Below are positions 16,681 to 26,425 of a stretch of DNA of 64,000 bases, piece after piece. The position numbers were made by a program, and so were the translations under genes. Below the pieces are notes generated by a model, which worked only from the letters and a program-made list of their open reading frames with translations, searched no databases and had not been told where the DNA came from. The DNA is from Haladaptatus halobius (lineage in GTDB: Archaea > Halobacteriota > Halobacteria > Halobacteriales > Haladaptataceae), in NCBI RefSeq assembly GCF_020618475.1, contig NZ_CP085340.1:372001-436000 (forward strand), written 5' to 3'. Numbering within the stretch: position 1 is the first letter of the stretch; every line of letters begins with the position of its first letter.

Positions 16681-16964
16681 TCGCTAGCTCTTAGCGCATC
16701 GAGTCTCGCTCTGATAGCGTCGAGTTGTTCATCGAGATCCTCAATGAACGGGCCCGTCCGATCGGTTGTCACTGCACCTTGGTTTGTCGGATCGATCAGA
16801 TTCTCTTCCTCAAGGAGCCGAAGGGAATAACGGACTTCATGGCGAGCATAGCCTGATTCGTCCGACATTTTGACAATCCCGATGGGTTCATTAGTAACAA
16901 CCATCTCAAGAATGTCTAGGTGCCGACCAATCATCTCCACTTCGTTTTCTATGCTGTCGATCAT
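16677..16964 (-). CDS. Winged-helix regulator, haloarchaeal small family
   Basis: 95 residues from the ATG at 16964. A central helix-turn-helix, LEMVVTNEPIGIVKMSDESG then YARHEVRYSLRLLEEENLI, is followed by an extended strand and a C-terminal amphipathic helix IEDLDEQLDAIRARLDALRA that could dimerise. Resembles haloarchaeal PadR/phage-repressor-like regulators. It converges on the preceding gene with a 4-base overlap. Confidence 0.7.
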   Translation of the reverse strand: MIDSIENEVEMIGRHLDILEMVVTNEPIGIVKMSDESGYARHEVRYSLRLLEEENLIDPTNQGAVTTDRTGPFIEDLDEQLDAIRARLDALRASD

Positions 16965-17080
16965 TGTACTTGCGATCAAGGATCAGAGCGAGTTAACCTT
17001 TCTCGCCTTCGCAAGACGCTTCTTTATATAAGAGTTCAACTGAAAAACCCATCACGATATGATAAATCGCGGCTGTCTCG

Positions 17081-17434
17081 CTATCGTTGTGCTTCCACTG
17101 GTTCATGGATAAGAATAGTATTGGTACTCCGGACGATGACGAGATACTCCTCGATTGTAAATCGAACCTCGACGTCACTCTGCTTCTCCGAACTTGCCGT
17201 GATGATATCCTCGAGTGCGTCTGGGTTGACATGCTCGTACAAACGAAGCGAGGTCTGGCCACCGACCTGTGTAGTGACGTCAACGACAGCCTCAACAACA
17301 GTCAGCGTTGGCGAGCTGTCTAGCGCAATTGAATACGAGGCCGTCAACGCGTACTGTTGTGGACGCGACCCAGAGCGCTCTGTGTCGGTCCCAGATCAGC
17401 TGGTCGTTTCGCTGGCCATTGGGTCACTCTGCAT
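17081..17434 (-). pseudogene. HalOD1 output-domain protein with in-frame TGA
   Basis: The body LVRLYEHVNPDALEDI-type core (here SLRLYEHVNPDALEDIITAS) plus VEVRFTIEEYLVIV is the HalOD1 domain, a haloarchaeal output domain of unknown ligand. Comparison with the intact copy at 48681-49085 places the native start at 17434 (MQSDPMASETTS), followed by TGA at 17396-17398 where the other copy has TGG (Trp). Only a TTG start is available downstream, so the gene is probably inactive. Confidence 0.7.
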
Positions 17435-17716
17435 AGTTCCTAGTATGTTTCGATCAAGTTGAGTAACAGCTGCTTACGACGGAATTTACTCGATAGCACA
17501 AAAAATGTCCATCCCGTACTGAACATCAGAGTATTCATCTCCTAGCGCATTTTCCTCGAAGCCAAGAGTTGTGAATACAAGAGCTCTTAAAGATATTTGT
17601 CTGTGAGTACGGTTCTTGTCTCAGTGAGTTAACACTGAGAATCTGGTTTGTGACTCCCATCTATCGCTAATTTTTTATTCTATTCACTGTATGTCAGACT
17701 ACGAAGGGTGCGTTCA
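17435..17716. other. Non-coding stretch
   Basis: AT-rich intergenic DNA before a small gene. I see no repeat or RNA gene. TTATTCTATTCACTG near 17680 may be part of the next promoter. Confidence 0.4.
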
Positions 17717-18028
17717 ATGACCGAATTTAAAGCTCCCTCCAAGAAGATAAGCCGAGTCGATTTCGAAACCGTTGTGGAAAACGCTAAGCGTGACGCGACC
17801 GAACTCTTTAATAACCGAAATCCAACTGAGTTCACATCAATTGACGAGGCGAAAGATGTCTTTGTCTCCTATGCCCTTGATATGTATGCGATTCAGGCAG
17901 TTAGTATCGACGAGATTCGTGCAGAACCTTCTCGTCCACGTCAAGCCATCACACATCGGGCAACACAGGTTTTTGATACCTATTATGCCAATAGTACCTG
18001 GGATTCTCCCCCCAAGGAACGCTCGTAG
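17717..18028 (+). CDS. Hypothetical protein
   Basis: 103 residues from the ATG at 17717. Mostly helical and polar (FETVVENAKRDATELFNNRN, IDEAKDVFVSYALDMYAIQA), ending HRATQVFDTYYANSTWD. No signal peptide, no membrane segment, no recognised family. Base composition and codon use look coding (acidic, few stops in other frames). Confidence 0.5.
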   Translation: MTEFKAPSKKISRVDFETVVENAKRDATELFNNRNPTEFTSIDEAKDVFVSYALDMYAIQAVSIDEIRAEPSRPRQAITHRATQVFDTYYANSTWDSPPKERS

Positions 18029-18298
18029 TGACGATCTCGTTCATCGTAATTGACGGGATTCTTCTATTGGTTATTGAGAAGAAATCAATGTATCATCATA
18101 AATTCCGTGATCAATATGATCAGATCTGGTGGTGACTCCTAAGTATTGGTTTCGTTGAGCAATCTTTCTGACGTTCTGGTGGATTGAAGCGAGAGTCGAA
18201 GTCACATCTCTCTATTGTTCAATTGAAGTTCTGTGTTAGCATTGCACAAAGATTTATAAGCGGGTACCACCTACGCATAGCTCCACGACAGACCTGCT

Positions 18299-18643
18299 AT
18301 GTCCGCCGATTCACGGTCATCCCGATCAATCACACTGGCACTTCCACCAGACGAACACTGGACACTCCACCACGTGCTCCTCCATCGAATTGACCAAGAA
18401 ACGACTGCAGACGACACGACCGTCGTTGATCCGCCATCACTTGAAGTCTTCCAAGCATTTGAGGCACTTGATGCTGGCAGCACGCAGTTCTCCATTACCC
18501 AACTTGAGGCAATCCAGGCGGTTCTCGCAGAGTATTATCACTCGACCATCTGGTGGGAGGGCGAACAAGCACAGCTCGAACAACTCCTCCAGCACGTTGC
18601 GACACTAGTTGAAGCGAATCAACTCCTATACCCACAGTACTGA
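18299..18643 (+). CDS. Haloarchaeal hypothetical protein, helical
   Basis: 114 residues. An N-terminal strand (SITLALPPDEHWTLHHVLLH) leads into helices LEVFQAFEALDAGSTQFSIT and a C-terminal helical pair rich in Gln/Glu/Leu. Similar small proteins are common in haloarchaeal genomes without known function. Start chosen at the ATG 18299, preceded by a purine-poor leader with a TATA-like TTTATAAG at 18252. Confidence 0.6.
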   Translation: MSADSRSSRSITLALPPDEHWTLHHVLLHRIDQETTADDTTVVDPPSLEVFQAFEALDAGSTQFSITQLEAIQAVLAEYYHSTIWWEGEQAQLEQLLQHVATLVEANQLLYPQY

Positions 18644-18783
18644 GCGATTAGCACTGCACCGATCCGTCTCCTTCTAACTGGACAGTATTTTGGTTCAGGC
18701 AACGATCGACGAAGACATCCATTTAATAGGGGTCGAATAAAGGGGCCAATTCTTATTACGTTGGGTGCGAAAGGTCGAGTATC

Positions 18784-18933
18784 ATGTCACTCTCCGCCAC
18801 GGTACGGCGGTGGTTAGCTGACGATGAGAACGTCATTTACGAGTGTAGGCATTGCGGCACGACACTCATGTCTACCGAGCAGCAGTGTCCTACCTGTGGG
18901 TCGACTGAAATCGCGAAATTCGATGTCTCGTAA
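18784..18933 (+). CDS. Small zinc-ribbon protein
   Basis: 49 residues, MSLSATVRRWLADDENVIYE followed by CRHCG and, 13 residues later, CPTCG. Two CxxC knuckles form a single zinc ribbon of the rubredoxin/rubrerythrin-like kind typical for haloarchaeal micro-proteins; the N-terminal amphipathic helix may be a protein-binding face. Complete with ATG and TAA. Confidence 0.7.
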   Translation: MSLSATVRRWLADDENVIYECRHCGTTLMSTEQQCPTCGSTEIAKFDVS

Positions 18934-19609
18934 TCCCGTTTCAATGTAGTTGGGTGCCAGCTTGACGTCCAATACAGATTGATGTGGATACGTGGCGGTC
19001 GTGATCGCGATGATGGCAATAAAAACGGCATCAGTGCAACGTATCTAACACCAGCTATTGGGAACGCCAGAGTAGTGGCTACTCCCGTATAGACAGTGTG
19101 TGTTTGCTGTTCGCTGATGAGCGTTTGCTGATCGTCAGCGATCTCCGCGAACAGTTTCAATTGGCCCCCTCGGATGACTGCGCTACTTTAGGATGGTCGG
19201 GACATCGAATTAACTCACCGCTTGCCGAACAAGTCGGAAGCATATTCGCGATGATTCACTTCTGGGCCGAAGTCCTCGGTGAAGTTTCAATGCTCCTCTC
19301 CGTGATTTCGAACTGATCATCATCGCCGAAGGCCATCTGTTAATACATTACTATTGCTGATCGATTGATCATCTGAATTGAGCCTCCACCTGCTTCAGAG
19401 GTGCGAAACAAACGTCATGATCAGCGATCCAGGTGATCAATGGCTCAAAGGGATCATTTGACGACTGTGTCATCTTGACGCTCCGAGTTGAATGCCTTCT
19501 TTGGCGCTCGTAATACTGCTGTCTTATGATCGTATCTCCCCTTCCAAGGTTATCTCACCCCCTCGATGCGCCAGGGTCATCGACAAAATATTAGATCTTC
19601 CTAGCCCAG
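18934..19609. other. No gene seen
   Basis: About 680 bases. Short open frames occur on both strands but none has a credible start, composition or motif. One reverse frame (about 18990-19160) is hydrophobic and could be a decayed membrane protein, but I cannot name it. Confidence 0.4.
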
Positions 19610-20345
19610 TGGCGAAGTTCGATTTGATTAAGCATTTGTCGCACTGTTGCGAGGGCCGCTAGCCCTGAATTGTCAGTCTCAAGGTCTGCATAGACAATCG
19701 ACGAGAACAATTTCCTATCCGGTATCTTGCGCTGGCGGAGATGCACTTACTGGTCGTGTGTTAGCTTATCAAGCTGTTCTTGTATTATCGCAAGTCGATC
19801 GCTTCGCTCAGCAAAAAGGTACTCGCCTCGTTCGATCGCAGCTAATTCATCACCGAGTTCGGCAAGTGCACCGTGAAGATCACAAAGTTGTTATCGTTCT
19901 GCTGCGAGTATCGAAAGTGTTTGCTGGCGGGTTTCGATAGCCGCTTTGTTTGCACTCTGGAGTTTGTTCCATAAGAGTTGTGACCACGTCGCTGACCCAC
20001 CTGTTAGTCCGGCTGCCACACCGGCTCCGAATTAATTTGTAATACTCTCGAGGGCGGTCTCCTCGCCGTACTCATCCTTCCAATGCTCGACTTCCAGAAC
20101 TGTCTCACGATAGGCGGTTTGAACGGCCCCTTAGAGCGTGTACAAGGGTGGCGATTGAGAATGAATTGTGTTTTGAGTGATCTCCCGTCAGTTTGATATG
20201 GATGAGGCGGAATCTCGTCGAGTCTGTCGAGAAAGTCCTTGAATGCGTCAATTTCAGCCTGGAAGTGGGATTTTTCGTCGGTAAGGCGTCTCTGTGCATC
20301 TAGGAGCGACATGCGCTCAACTAGCTGGTTCCTGCACTGCGACAT
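19610..20345 (-). pseudogene. DUF7260-family protein, degenerate
   Basis: From the ATG at 20345: MSQCRNQLVERMSLLDAQRR, then SHFQAEIDAFKDFLDRLDEI, typical N-terminal helices. The frame then changes: YRETVLEVEHWKDEYGEETA, a stop within the GAGVAAGLTGGSATW region, SANKAAIETRQQTLSILAAE, and ELGDELAAIERGEYLFAERS. These pieces in order fit the haloarchaeal DUF7260 family (helical, function unknown). At least one in-frame stop and a frameshift make it a pseudogene. Confidence 0.6.
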
Positions 20346-20459
20346 TGTTATTAAATTACATACTATTGGGCGGGAGCTACTATACTTTATTAACCATGAT
20401 AATAACGGGTTATACACGGTGATGCACTATCGTTGCCAACACTTCCTATCGAGTAGTGT

Positions 20460-20813
20460 TTACGTGGATGTGTAGTCGTTGTAAATACGATCCATTCGCG
20501 CCGCCATCACGAAATCGGTTTTGTGCAGCCCGTCAATTTTGTGCGTCCACATCTCGATCTGTACTTCACCCCACTCTAGATGGATATCTGGATGGTGCCA
20601 CTCTTCTTCGGCAAGCTCGCCAACCTCGTATGTGAATTCAAGTGCGTCACGGAAATCCTCGAATTCGTATATACCTTTGAGATGATGCTCGTCCACCACC
20701 TCCCATACATCCTTGTTGAGTTCAGTGAGGTACTCTGCATACTCTGATTCGGTGAGCGGTTCATCGTCCGAGGTACATGCTTCACATGCCTGATCAGCCA
20801 GTGCTGGCGTCAT
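20460..20813 (-). CDS. Pterin-4a-carbinolamine dehydratase
   Basis: 117 residues. EEWHHPDIHLEWGEVQIEMW followed by THKIDGLHKTDFVMA is the family signature: the paired His (HH) and the later His form the active site that dehydrates 4a-hydroxytetrahydropterin. ALEFTYEVGELAEEEWHHPD precedes it as usual. The N-terminal 20 residues, with two Cys (CEACTSDDE), are common in haloarchaeal members. No phenylalanine hydroxylase gene is nearby, so its physiological partner is unclear. Confidence 0.92.
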   Translation of the reverse strand: MTPALADQACEACTSDDEPLTESEYAEYLTELNKDVWEVVDEHHLKGIYEFEDFRDALEFTYEVGELAEEEWHHPDIHLEWGEVQIEMWTHKIDGLHKTDFVMAARMDRIYNDYTST

Positions 20814-21049
20814 ATGTTGGGATATGATCGCCGTATGTTTTGTAGTTTTGCTGTGTGAGTGGTTTCACCAGAACTAATAGTAACCGTCATATTCAGTGAG
20901 TATTCCAATAGGGATCCTATAACATTTCATTAGATCCGAATGCACGGTACTAATATATTATAATTTTCACCGACTCATATCTATCTATATCTGGAGAGCG
21001 CTCTCTCGTCTATTCGTTTGACAGTGAGCGCGGATTCGATTCTGGTCAA

Positions 21050-21292
21050 TCAGTGTTCCAGATCGGTAATGCGAAGCTCATCTTCGACCTCGTAGAGCCA
21101 GCCATAGTTGAGGAGATGCTCGATTGCATATTGCACGTTGGCTGGCTCGTCAGGAAATTCTTCATGCGCAAGCAATAGTTTGTGCGCTCGTTCGTGGGAG
21201 AATCCCTCGTGGCGATTGGCAGTTTGAGAGACCAGGATCTCGTAGGCATCTTCGATCCAGCCAGGCAGTGATCGCGATTCATTCGGCCACAT
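21050..21292 (-). CDS. Small protein, diverged member of duplicated family
   Basis: 80 residues. The end, AIEHLLNYGWLYEVEDELRI followed by TDLEH, aligns with IIERLYMRGHLYEVEGKLRLTDY of the 16453 and 48377 proteins; the middle GFSHERAHKLLLAHEEFPDE aligns with the ELTYEHAYDVL part. The N-terminus WPNESRSLPGWIEDAYEILV differs. Function unknown. Confidence 0.65.
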   Translation of the reverse strand: MWPNESRSLPGWIEDAYEILVSQTANRHEGFSHERAHKLLLAHEEFPDEPANVQYAIEHLLNYGWLYEVEDELRITDLEH

Positions 21293-21924
21293 CTGCGTTC
21301 ACACTCGCTTTACCAGTGGACGGTAGTTTGTACCAAGTTTACTTAAAGAGCCGGTGGCTGTCTGACGTCTGGCTGTCAGTCGACGGTAAGGCACGCTCAC
21401 TGCTCATGTGGACGTCGACGGGTCAAGAGTGAGATATCGTAAACGCACAACTAGATCGTATTCAAGCCATCGAACAAACGACCAACGACCACTAGCTTGC
21501 TCATTCAGATTCGTGGTTGATACTCTCGGTCACGGCTCCGATCACTCGATTCACTTAGCACCTTTGTATCCTTCGAGGCAATGGCGTCTCGATTATCTTT
21601 ATTGAACACTGCCAAAATTACTTTGTTACCACACATCATGCTATTGAGTGTCAGGCATTCGTGACCGTTATGCATGAGCATGCCCGACGAACGTGGGCAG
21701 CGCGATTACGACTTGACCACCGCTGACCCCACGTTTCAGGACGACAACGAGCGTAGATTGTACATTGCGGTGGCACTTTTTTCCACGTTGCTTCAATCCA
21801 TAGCTTATAGTTGCTTAGTTAATCATTCAGGGTAGGGGACACCCATGAGAGACCATTCGTGTGCCCGTGTCCCCTTCTCACTGACGACAGTGAACCCAAC
21901 CACTGAGTAACTACCAGACCTCTT

Positions 21925-22400
21925 TGTGGCAGGTGAGAGCATAGTGAGGTCACCCGACGGATGTGGACTTTGTGATACCGTACACCTACCTCTCTCACTC
22001 TCCGTTTCATGCAGTGTCATGCTTGTTGTAGTGGCACATCTATTGACGAGTGATCGTGCAACTACTCATCCTCACCACACTTGTAACACACTCCATCGTC
22101 TAGGTAGATCGAGAGCATCTTCGTCCCACGGTCAAAGCATTCTGCAAAACAGTGAGTCGGTCTCCTCAGTTCCCATATTACTGTGTCTTAAAACTGAGAT
22201 GGAATAGAGCTATATCATAACCATCCCCCAAACAACTAAGTGAATGACTAGCACACAACTAGTGTCGGGTGAGTCATAGTGAGTTCATTGGTTAAACCCA
22301 CTGTCTTCCACTCGACGGACGTGGATTAAACGGTACCTAGCACCTACCCTCTGTCCTCCACGTTCCTAGCAGTAGCATGTTCGTTGTAACGGTGCATCTA
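21925..22400. repeat. Imperfect tandem duplication of non-coding DNA
   Basis: About 120 bases at 21940-22045 (GGTGAGAGCATAGTGAGGTC ... CAGTGTCATGCTTGTTG) recur in altered form at 22268-22400 (GGTGAGTCATAGTGAGTTC ... AGTAGCATGTTCGTTG), including matching ACGGATGTGGA/ACGGACGTGGA and GGTGCATCTAT words. Neither copy is coding. The second copy abuts the small-gene fragment at 22438. The whole 21293-22437 interval has no gene I can support. Confidence 0.5.
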
Positions 22401-22437
22401 TCTCCAAAGAGGAGCGTGGATGTAGGATCATTTGCTC

Positions 22438-22563
22438 GCCTATGCTGTCTTGGCACAGAAAGAAGATCTGAATCAGCCTGCTGCCGAGGATATCATCGAA
22501 CGGCTCTACATGCGGAGCCACGTATATGAAGTCGAGGGAAAGCTCCGGCTGACCGACTATTGA
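22438..22563 (+). pseudogene. 3' fragment of the duplicated small gene
   Basis: In frame AYAVLAQKEDLNQPAAEDII then ERLYMRSHVYEVEGKLRL and TDY-stop. Nearly identical to the last 41 codons of the gene at 16453, without its first 35 codons. The break is directly after the duplicated non-coding block. Confidence 0.7.
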
Positions 22564-22892
22564 TTGGTTGACTAACGATAACTCTTGTGGCATGCGTATT
22601 CGACTTTTCAGCCAGTGAACTCGCTTGATGATCCTAGCCACTCGACGCACTCGACAGGGTGGTGTCTCACCTAGTCTGCTGATGCTGTTCGCACGTTTGT
22701 CCCGGACGTTGCTCATATCTAAGTTCACGCCGTCAAACGTGCCGATAACGGCTTCCAGAACATGATGAACCTCCGTATCCAGAACTTGTTTCATCGAAGA
22801 ACACGATGATGAACAATTTGTTCAAACAAATACGCGCGACCACAACATACTCCGACCGGAGCACGGTTCTCAGCGAAACTGCCCCAGCCAAG

Positions 22893-23143
22893 ATTACACT
22901 GTCGTAATTAGCGCCCGAAAGTGGATCGTAATCACGCCAAACCTGTTCTTCCTCATTTTTCCACCTCGCAGGCGCGGTGGGAAAAGTGAGAGTAATTACA
23001 CCCCACAGTAGCCGACCGTTCGTTCCGCATCAAAGGAGGGCGCAAATTGCGCCCCCCTTGTCATCTGTGGCGGAGTACTCCGGAACCGCTTCGGGGCAAG
23101 ATTACGCTATGCGTTCTGGGGATAATTACGACAGTGTAATTAT
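22893..23143. promoter_or_regulatory. Palindrome/hairpin element (copy 1)
   Basis: Bounded by ATTACACTGTCGTAAT (22893-22908) and ATAATTAC-GACA-GTGTAATTAT (23122-23143, 9-base arms). Between them are GGAGGGCGCAAATTGCGCCCCCC, a G/C hairpin near 23035, and CCACAGTAGCCG. The same plan is at 36510-36706 and partly at 58361-58460. It lies immediately 3' of the coiled-coil gene, as the 36.5 kb copy lies 3' of a gene remnant. Terminator, origin or operator functions are all possible. Confidence 0.45.
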
Positions 23144-23997
23144 CGCGCTCCATCACCTCCCTGTTCGAGCGCAGCCCGTGACTGTTCGGCAGCGAACTCA
23201 CGGAACTCTTCCGCGTCAGCGACCAAGCGGGCAGCCTGTTCGCCCTGCTCGCCGGGTTCGAAGCGAACGAGGTTGTCTTTGTCGTCCCATTCGCCTGACG
23301 CACTCACGCTACCGTCTTGCCGTGTGTGACGCGCCAGCATTTTCATCGACCGCTGCACCGTGTTCGTGTTCGGATCGTGAATCCCTGCGCGGTGTTCCAA
23401 CCGACGACGGCACGCCGACGAATCAAGCTCGAGTTTCCCGCCTTTCGTTTTCTGCGCCGATTCGATGAACTCGCGCCACAGGAACGTCATGCGATGCTTG
23501 TTCCCGGATAGGGGAGATTCAGCGTCCTCCCGTTCGGCAGCTAATCTTGCGGCCGTTTTCCGCTGGATTTCGAGGTCGTGGATCTGGCCTGAGTTAATTA
23601 GGTCGCTCACGTCCACTCGGTCGTGTTCGATGTCTTGGAGCCGTTGTTCGTGATTCTCGAAAACGCGCTTCGTCACGTTGTCTACCCGTGGTTCGAGCGC
23701 GTCCGTGGAGTACGTCCATTGTTGTCGGATATGAGCAATCGCGGCGTCGGCCACGGCCTCGGCGCGGTCGGCACGATCTCGTGCGTCGGCCAGTTCCTTC
23801 TCGGTGTTCTCACGCTCTTGCACCAGCGTCTCTATGCGCTGCTGGAGCGCTTCGATTTGCTCGTCTTTCTGATCTAGTCGCTCCTCGAACGATACGAGTC
23901 GGTCTTCGACTTCTTGGTGTGTTTTCTCCGTCTCGCACTGCTGACTGTTTGCATTCCGATGCTGTTGGGTCGTTCCGTGTGATGCTGAATTGCTCAT
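23140..23997 (-). CDS. Coiled-coil plasmid-type protein
   Basis: 285 residues. Residues about 22-100 form a strong coiled coil (VEDRLVSFEERLDQKDEQIE, ALQQRIETLVQERENTEKEL, ADARDRADRAEAVADAAIAH). The C-terminal half (170-285), SGNKHRMTFLWREFIESAQK then CRRRLEHRAGIHDPNTNTVQ, contains a possible helix-turn-helix. Such proteins occur on small haloarchaeal plasmids and proviruses, perhaps as replication or maintenance factors; I cannot name the family. Confidence 0.65.
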   Translation of the reverse strand: MSNSASHGTTQQHRNANSQQCETEKTHQEVEDRLVSFEERLDQKDEQIEALQQRIETLVQERENTEKELADARDRADRAEAVADAAIAHIRQQWTYSTDALEPRVDNVTKRVFENHEQRLQDIEHDRVDVSDLINSGQIHDLEIQRKTAARLAAEREDAESPLSGNKHRMTFLWREFIESAQKTKGGKLELDSSACRRRLEHRAGIHDPNTNTVQRSMKMLARHTRQDGSVSASGEWDDKDNLVRFEPGEQGEQAARLVADAEEFREFAAEQSRAALEQGGDGAR

Positions 23998-24098
23998 TGA
24001 ACGCGTCGTGGGACGCGCTGACTCGTCTCAGAGCCACTCTGCCGGACATAATCGGGATTGCCGTCGCTCGTGAAACCCAAACAATTATGCCAACTGAG

Positions 24099-24182
24099 CA
24101 AGAAATAACTGTCAATGGGTCGTCGGCGGGTGTGACGGGTGTTGGGTCACCCAATAACCTCCGACGGGGCTGTTATTTCTTG
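24099..24182. repeat. Inverted repeat, CAAGAAATAAC arms
   Basis: CAAGAAATAAC at 24099-24109 is matched by GTTATTTCTTG at 24172-24182, and the inner part GTCGTCGG / CCGAC adds imperfect pairing. It lies about 100 bases upstream of the coiled-coil gene start, in a stretch (23998-24520) with no other gene. It may be that gene's operator, or an element end. Confidence 0.4.
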
Positions 24183-24520
24183 GCGCTGAACTTTGCCTAG
24201 TGTAGCTCCATCTCTATCGATCTTATCAGGTCGATGACGGCGGTGCGCGCATGATCCTGTCGGGTCACGTGCGAACTATTCCTCACTTCATCGCTACCTT
24301 TCCGAAGCATACCTGCTTAGCTTCGGCTCTTTCCTTCATTGGAGGCTTCGATTTTGATCATCAGCTCTTACTCCCATCTATTTGGGCCTCTGTAATAAAT
24401 CATTTGGGTATGCACACCACCAAATGAGTAGATACTCATCGCGATCGAAGATGGCTGGGTGTGACTTTGCATGGGTTTTTAGCCTATGCTATGCGAACGT
24501 AGAGTACTTACCACTCCCCT

Positions 24521-24817
24521 ATGAGAGCGCGAATAGCCTGGCTCCGAATGAGCGATCTTGATATTCTTGAATTTCTAGACGGTCATTCGCTTGCAGACTA
24601 TGAAGCCCCGCCAACAGCCATCGCTGTCAATATGGATCTTGCTGAAGGCACCGTCTGGAACCGGGTGCGAGTATTGCGGGCTGCTGGTCTCATCGAGCGA
24701 ACGGATGAGACACGTGGCTATTACAAGATTACAAGCCTGGGACAACGCTACTTGGCAGGCGAGCTGACTGATGACGAGCGCCAGCAGTTGGAGGAGTTCG
24801 ACCCCTCAGAAATCTAA
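24521..24817 (+). CDS. PhiH1-repressor-like winged-helix regulator
   Basis: 98 residues. The start MRARIAWLRMSDLDILEFLD is the usual N-terminus of the haloarchaeal PhiH1 repressor-like family; VNMDLAEGTVWNRVRVLRAA is the helix-turn-helix and GLIERTDETRGYYKIT the wing. The C-terminus LTDDERQQLEEF is a short acidic helix. It is 43 bases before the fusion gene at 24861 on the same strand and may control it. Phage-repressor-type regulators often sit at mobile or defence loci. Confidence 0.82.
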   Translation: MRARIAWLRMSDLDILEFLDGHSLADYEAPPTAIAVNMDLAEGTVWNRVRVLRAAGLIERTDETRGYYKITSLGQRYLAGELTDDERQQLEEFDPSEI

Positions 24818-24860
24818 TTCGGTACGCATTTTGTACAAGGATTTGAATTAAGAATCATCG

Positions 24861-26216
24861 ATGCCCACTGAATCTACTGTGTATCGTGTGCTCCTCGCGA
24901 TGCCCCCTGAGATTACAGCAGAGCGGCAAGTCGCAAAAGATGTCTTGCTAAATTGGAACGCGTCGATCGGCCGCCAGCAAAACATCTACTTGGGACCGGT
25001 TGATGCCAATCACGTGGATGTGAGCCGGTCCGATCTTGCGGACGAGGTTGACATTGTGTTAGGAGCGTTTTGGACCACGGTTGACGCTGGAACGACCGGT
25101 GGGGCGAGTCTTGCTGACGCTGTGCGACGGCTTACGATTGAGAAAGACCTGCCGGCGATGATTGGGTTCTCTGAACGCGATATTCCGCCGAATCGGCTGG
25201 ACCCGGAGCAATACGAGCGCCTGCAGGAATTTCGGGACGACTGCCGGGTGACGGGGTATTTCACGTATGTAGATCAAGAAGAGTATGAAGAGCAACTCAC
25301 AAACGCGCTGGCGCGGACGATGGATCAATTGCTCTCATCGTCGGACTCTGTCTCGCATACTGCTGAAGAGCATGAGGGGCCGAGCGAGTACGATCCCGAA
25401 GTCGATCACAACCGCCTGCAATTGTCGGCCGCGATGCATCGAGAGCAAGACACTCGGAATATCACCCGGATTGTGGAGCACTTCCAAGAGAGTGGTATCG
25501 AACAGCCCTACTCCGTCCTCGACGCTGGGTGTGGATATGGGACGGTCACTCAGTCTCGATTTGGTGATGACGACCGGTTCGAGGTTGTTGCGATTGATGA
25601 TGCCGAGGAAGTCCTGAAAGTCGCCAAAGATCGATATCCCGCTCCGAACATTGAGTACCGATGGTTGGACGTGAACAACCTCGACAAGGCTAATCTTGGG
25701 ACATTTGACATAGTGTTTGCCAGTTACCTCTTCCATCACGTAGCCAACCAAGAGTCAATACTCTCTCTTCTCTGGGAGCAGGTTCGAGATAACGGGGTGA
25801 TGGCAATCCGGAGCTGTGATGATGGTCAACACCTGCATTATCCCCCGAATGAAGATATGGACTGGATCGTTGAGACGACGGACGCTATCCCCGGAAGCAG
25901 TGACCGAACCCACGGTCGACGACTCCCGACCCATCTGAAACGACTTTCGCCTCCCCCGACCGACGTGTGGCTGGATTTGCAAAACTATCATACCGTAGGG
26001 CAGGACAGTGCCGAGCGCCGTGACTACTGGTCGGTCTTTCACTCAAACAGGTTACACTACGCGAAGGTTCGTGCGGAACGAGAGGACGCAATCCAGGAGG
26101 ACAAACGGCTGTACGAAGCGATGGCCGATCGGATGGACCGGCTCGAAGAAAAGATTGTGGGCAATGAGCATGTGTTCGACGTCAAGAGCGTCCCCTTCGC
26201 AGTCGCGGTAAAATAA
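24861..26216 (+). CDS. DUF4062/TIR-like domain fused to SAM methyltransferase
   Basis: 451 residues with two domains. Residues about 8-150: YRVLLAMPPEITAERQVAKD, SDLADEVDIVLGAFWTTVDA, GGASLADAVRRLTIEKDLPA, then LQEFRDDCRVTGYFTYVDQE. This order resembles the DUF4062/TIR-like Rossmannoid module found at the N-terminus of NTPase and defence proteins. Residues about 205-320: SVLDAGCGYGTVTQSRFG (motif I), VAIDDAEEVLKVAKDR, FDIVFASYLFHHVANQESIL, a class I SAM methyltransferase of the Methyltransf_11/25 type. A helical C-terminus (400-451) follows. The substrate is unknown. The fusion, the preceding phage-type repressor and accessory location suggest a defence or signalling role; that is inference. 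Confidence 0.75.
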   Translation: MPTESTVYRVLLAMPPEITAERQVAKDVLLNWNASIGRQQNIYLGPVDANHVDVSRSDLADEVDIVLGAFWTTVDAGTTGGASLADAVRRLTIEKDLPAMIGFSERDIPPNRLDPEQYERLQEFRDDCRVTGYFTYVDQEEYEEQLTNALARTMDQLLSSSDSVSHTAEEHEGPSEYDPEVDHNRLQLSAAMHREQDTRNITRIVEHFQESGIEQPYSVLDAGCGYGTVTQSRFGDDDRFEVVAIDDAEEVLKVAKDRYPAPNIEYRWLDVNNLDKANLGTFDIVFASYLFHHVANQESILSLLWEQVRDNGVMAIRSCDDGQHLHYPPNEDMDWIVETTDAIPGSSDRTHGRRLPTHLKRLSPPPTDVWLDLQNYHTVGQDSAERRDYWSVFHSNRLHYAKVRAEREDAIQEDKRLYEAMADRMDRLEEKIVGNEHVFDVKSVPFAVAVK

Positions 26217-26236
26217 CGCCTCTGATAAAGGTGTAG

Positions 26237-26425
26237 ACCTCTCTTGACGGCGACCTCGCCACACTTGATCCAAAATACGAGAATCATGCCTACGATCTCT
26301 CTGACCCCAGATGGCATGTGAAATACCCCGGGAAGTACAGTTGTGGTGACTGCGGTGGATCGCTGCGGGTCGAGGAGGCCAACGAATGCCGGACGAACGC
26401 TGCCCGAAATACAACGAGCGAGTGA
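26237..26425 (+). pseudogene. Zinc-ribbon remnant
   Basis: Open frame without ATG: DLATLDPKYENHAYDLSDPR then WHVKYPGKYSCGDCGGSLRV and a further Cys (NECR). One CxxC pair remains of a zinc ribbon. The frame overlaps the next gene by 40 bases. Probably a truncated gene. Confidence 0.35.

Noticed and set aside
18837..19160. Reverse-strand hydrophobic frame
   Set aside because: Overlaps the zinc-ribbon gene, no start context, and no recognisable family.
22580..22800. Transposase remnant on the minus strand
   Set aside because: The frame has no DDE or HUH motif and no similarity I can recognise.
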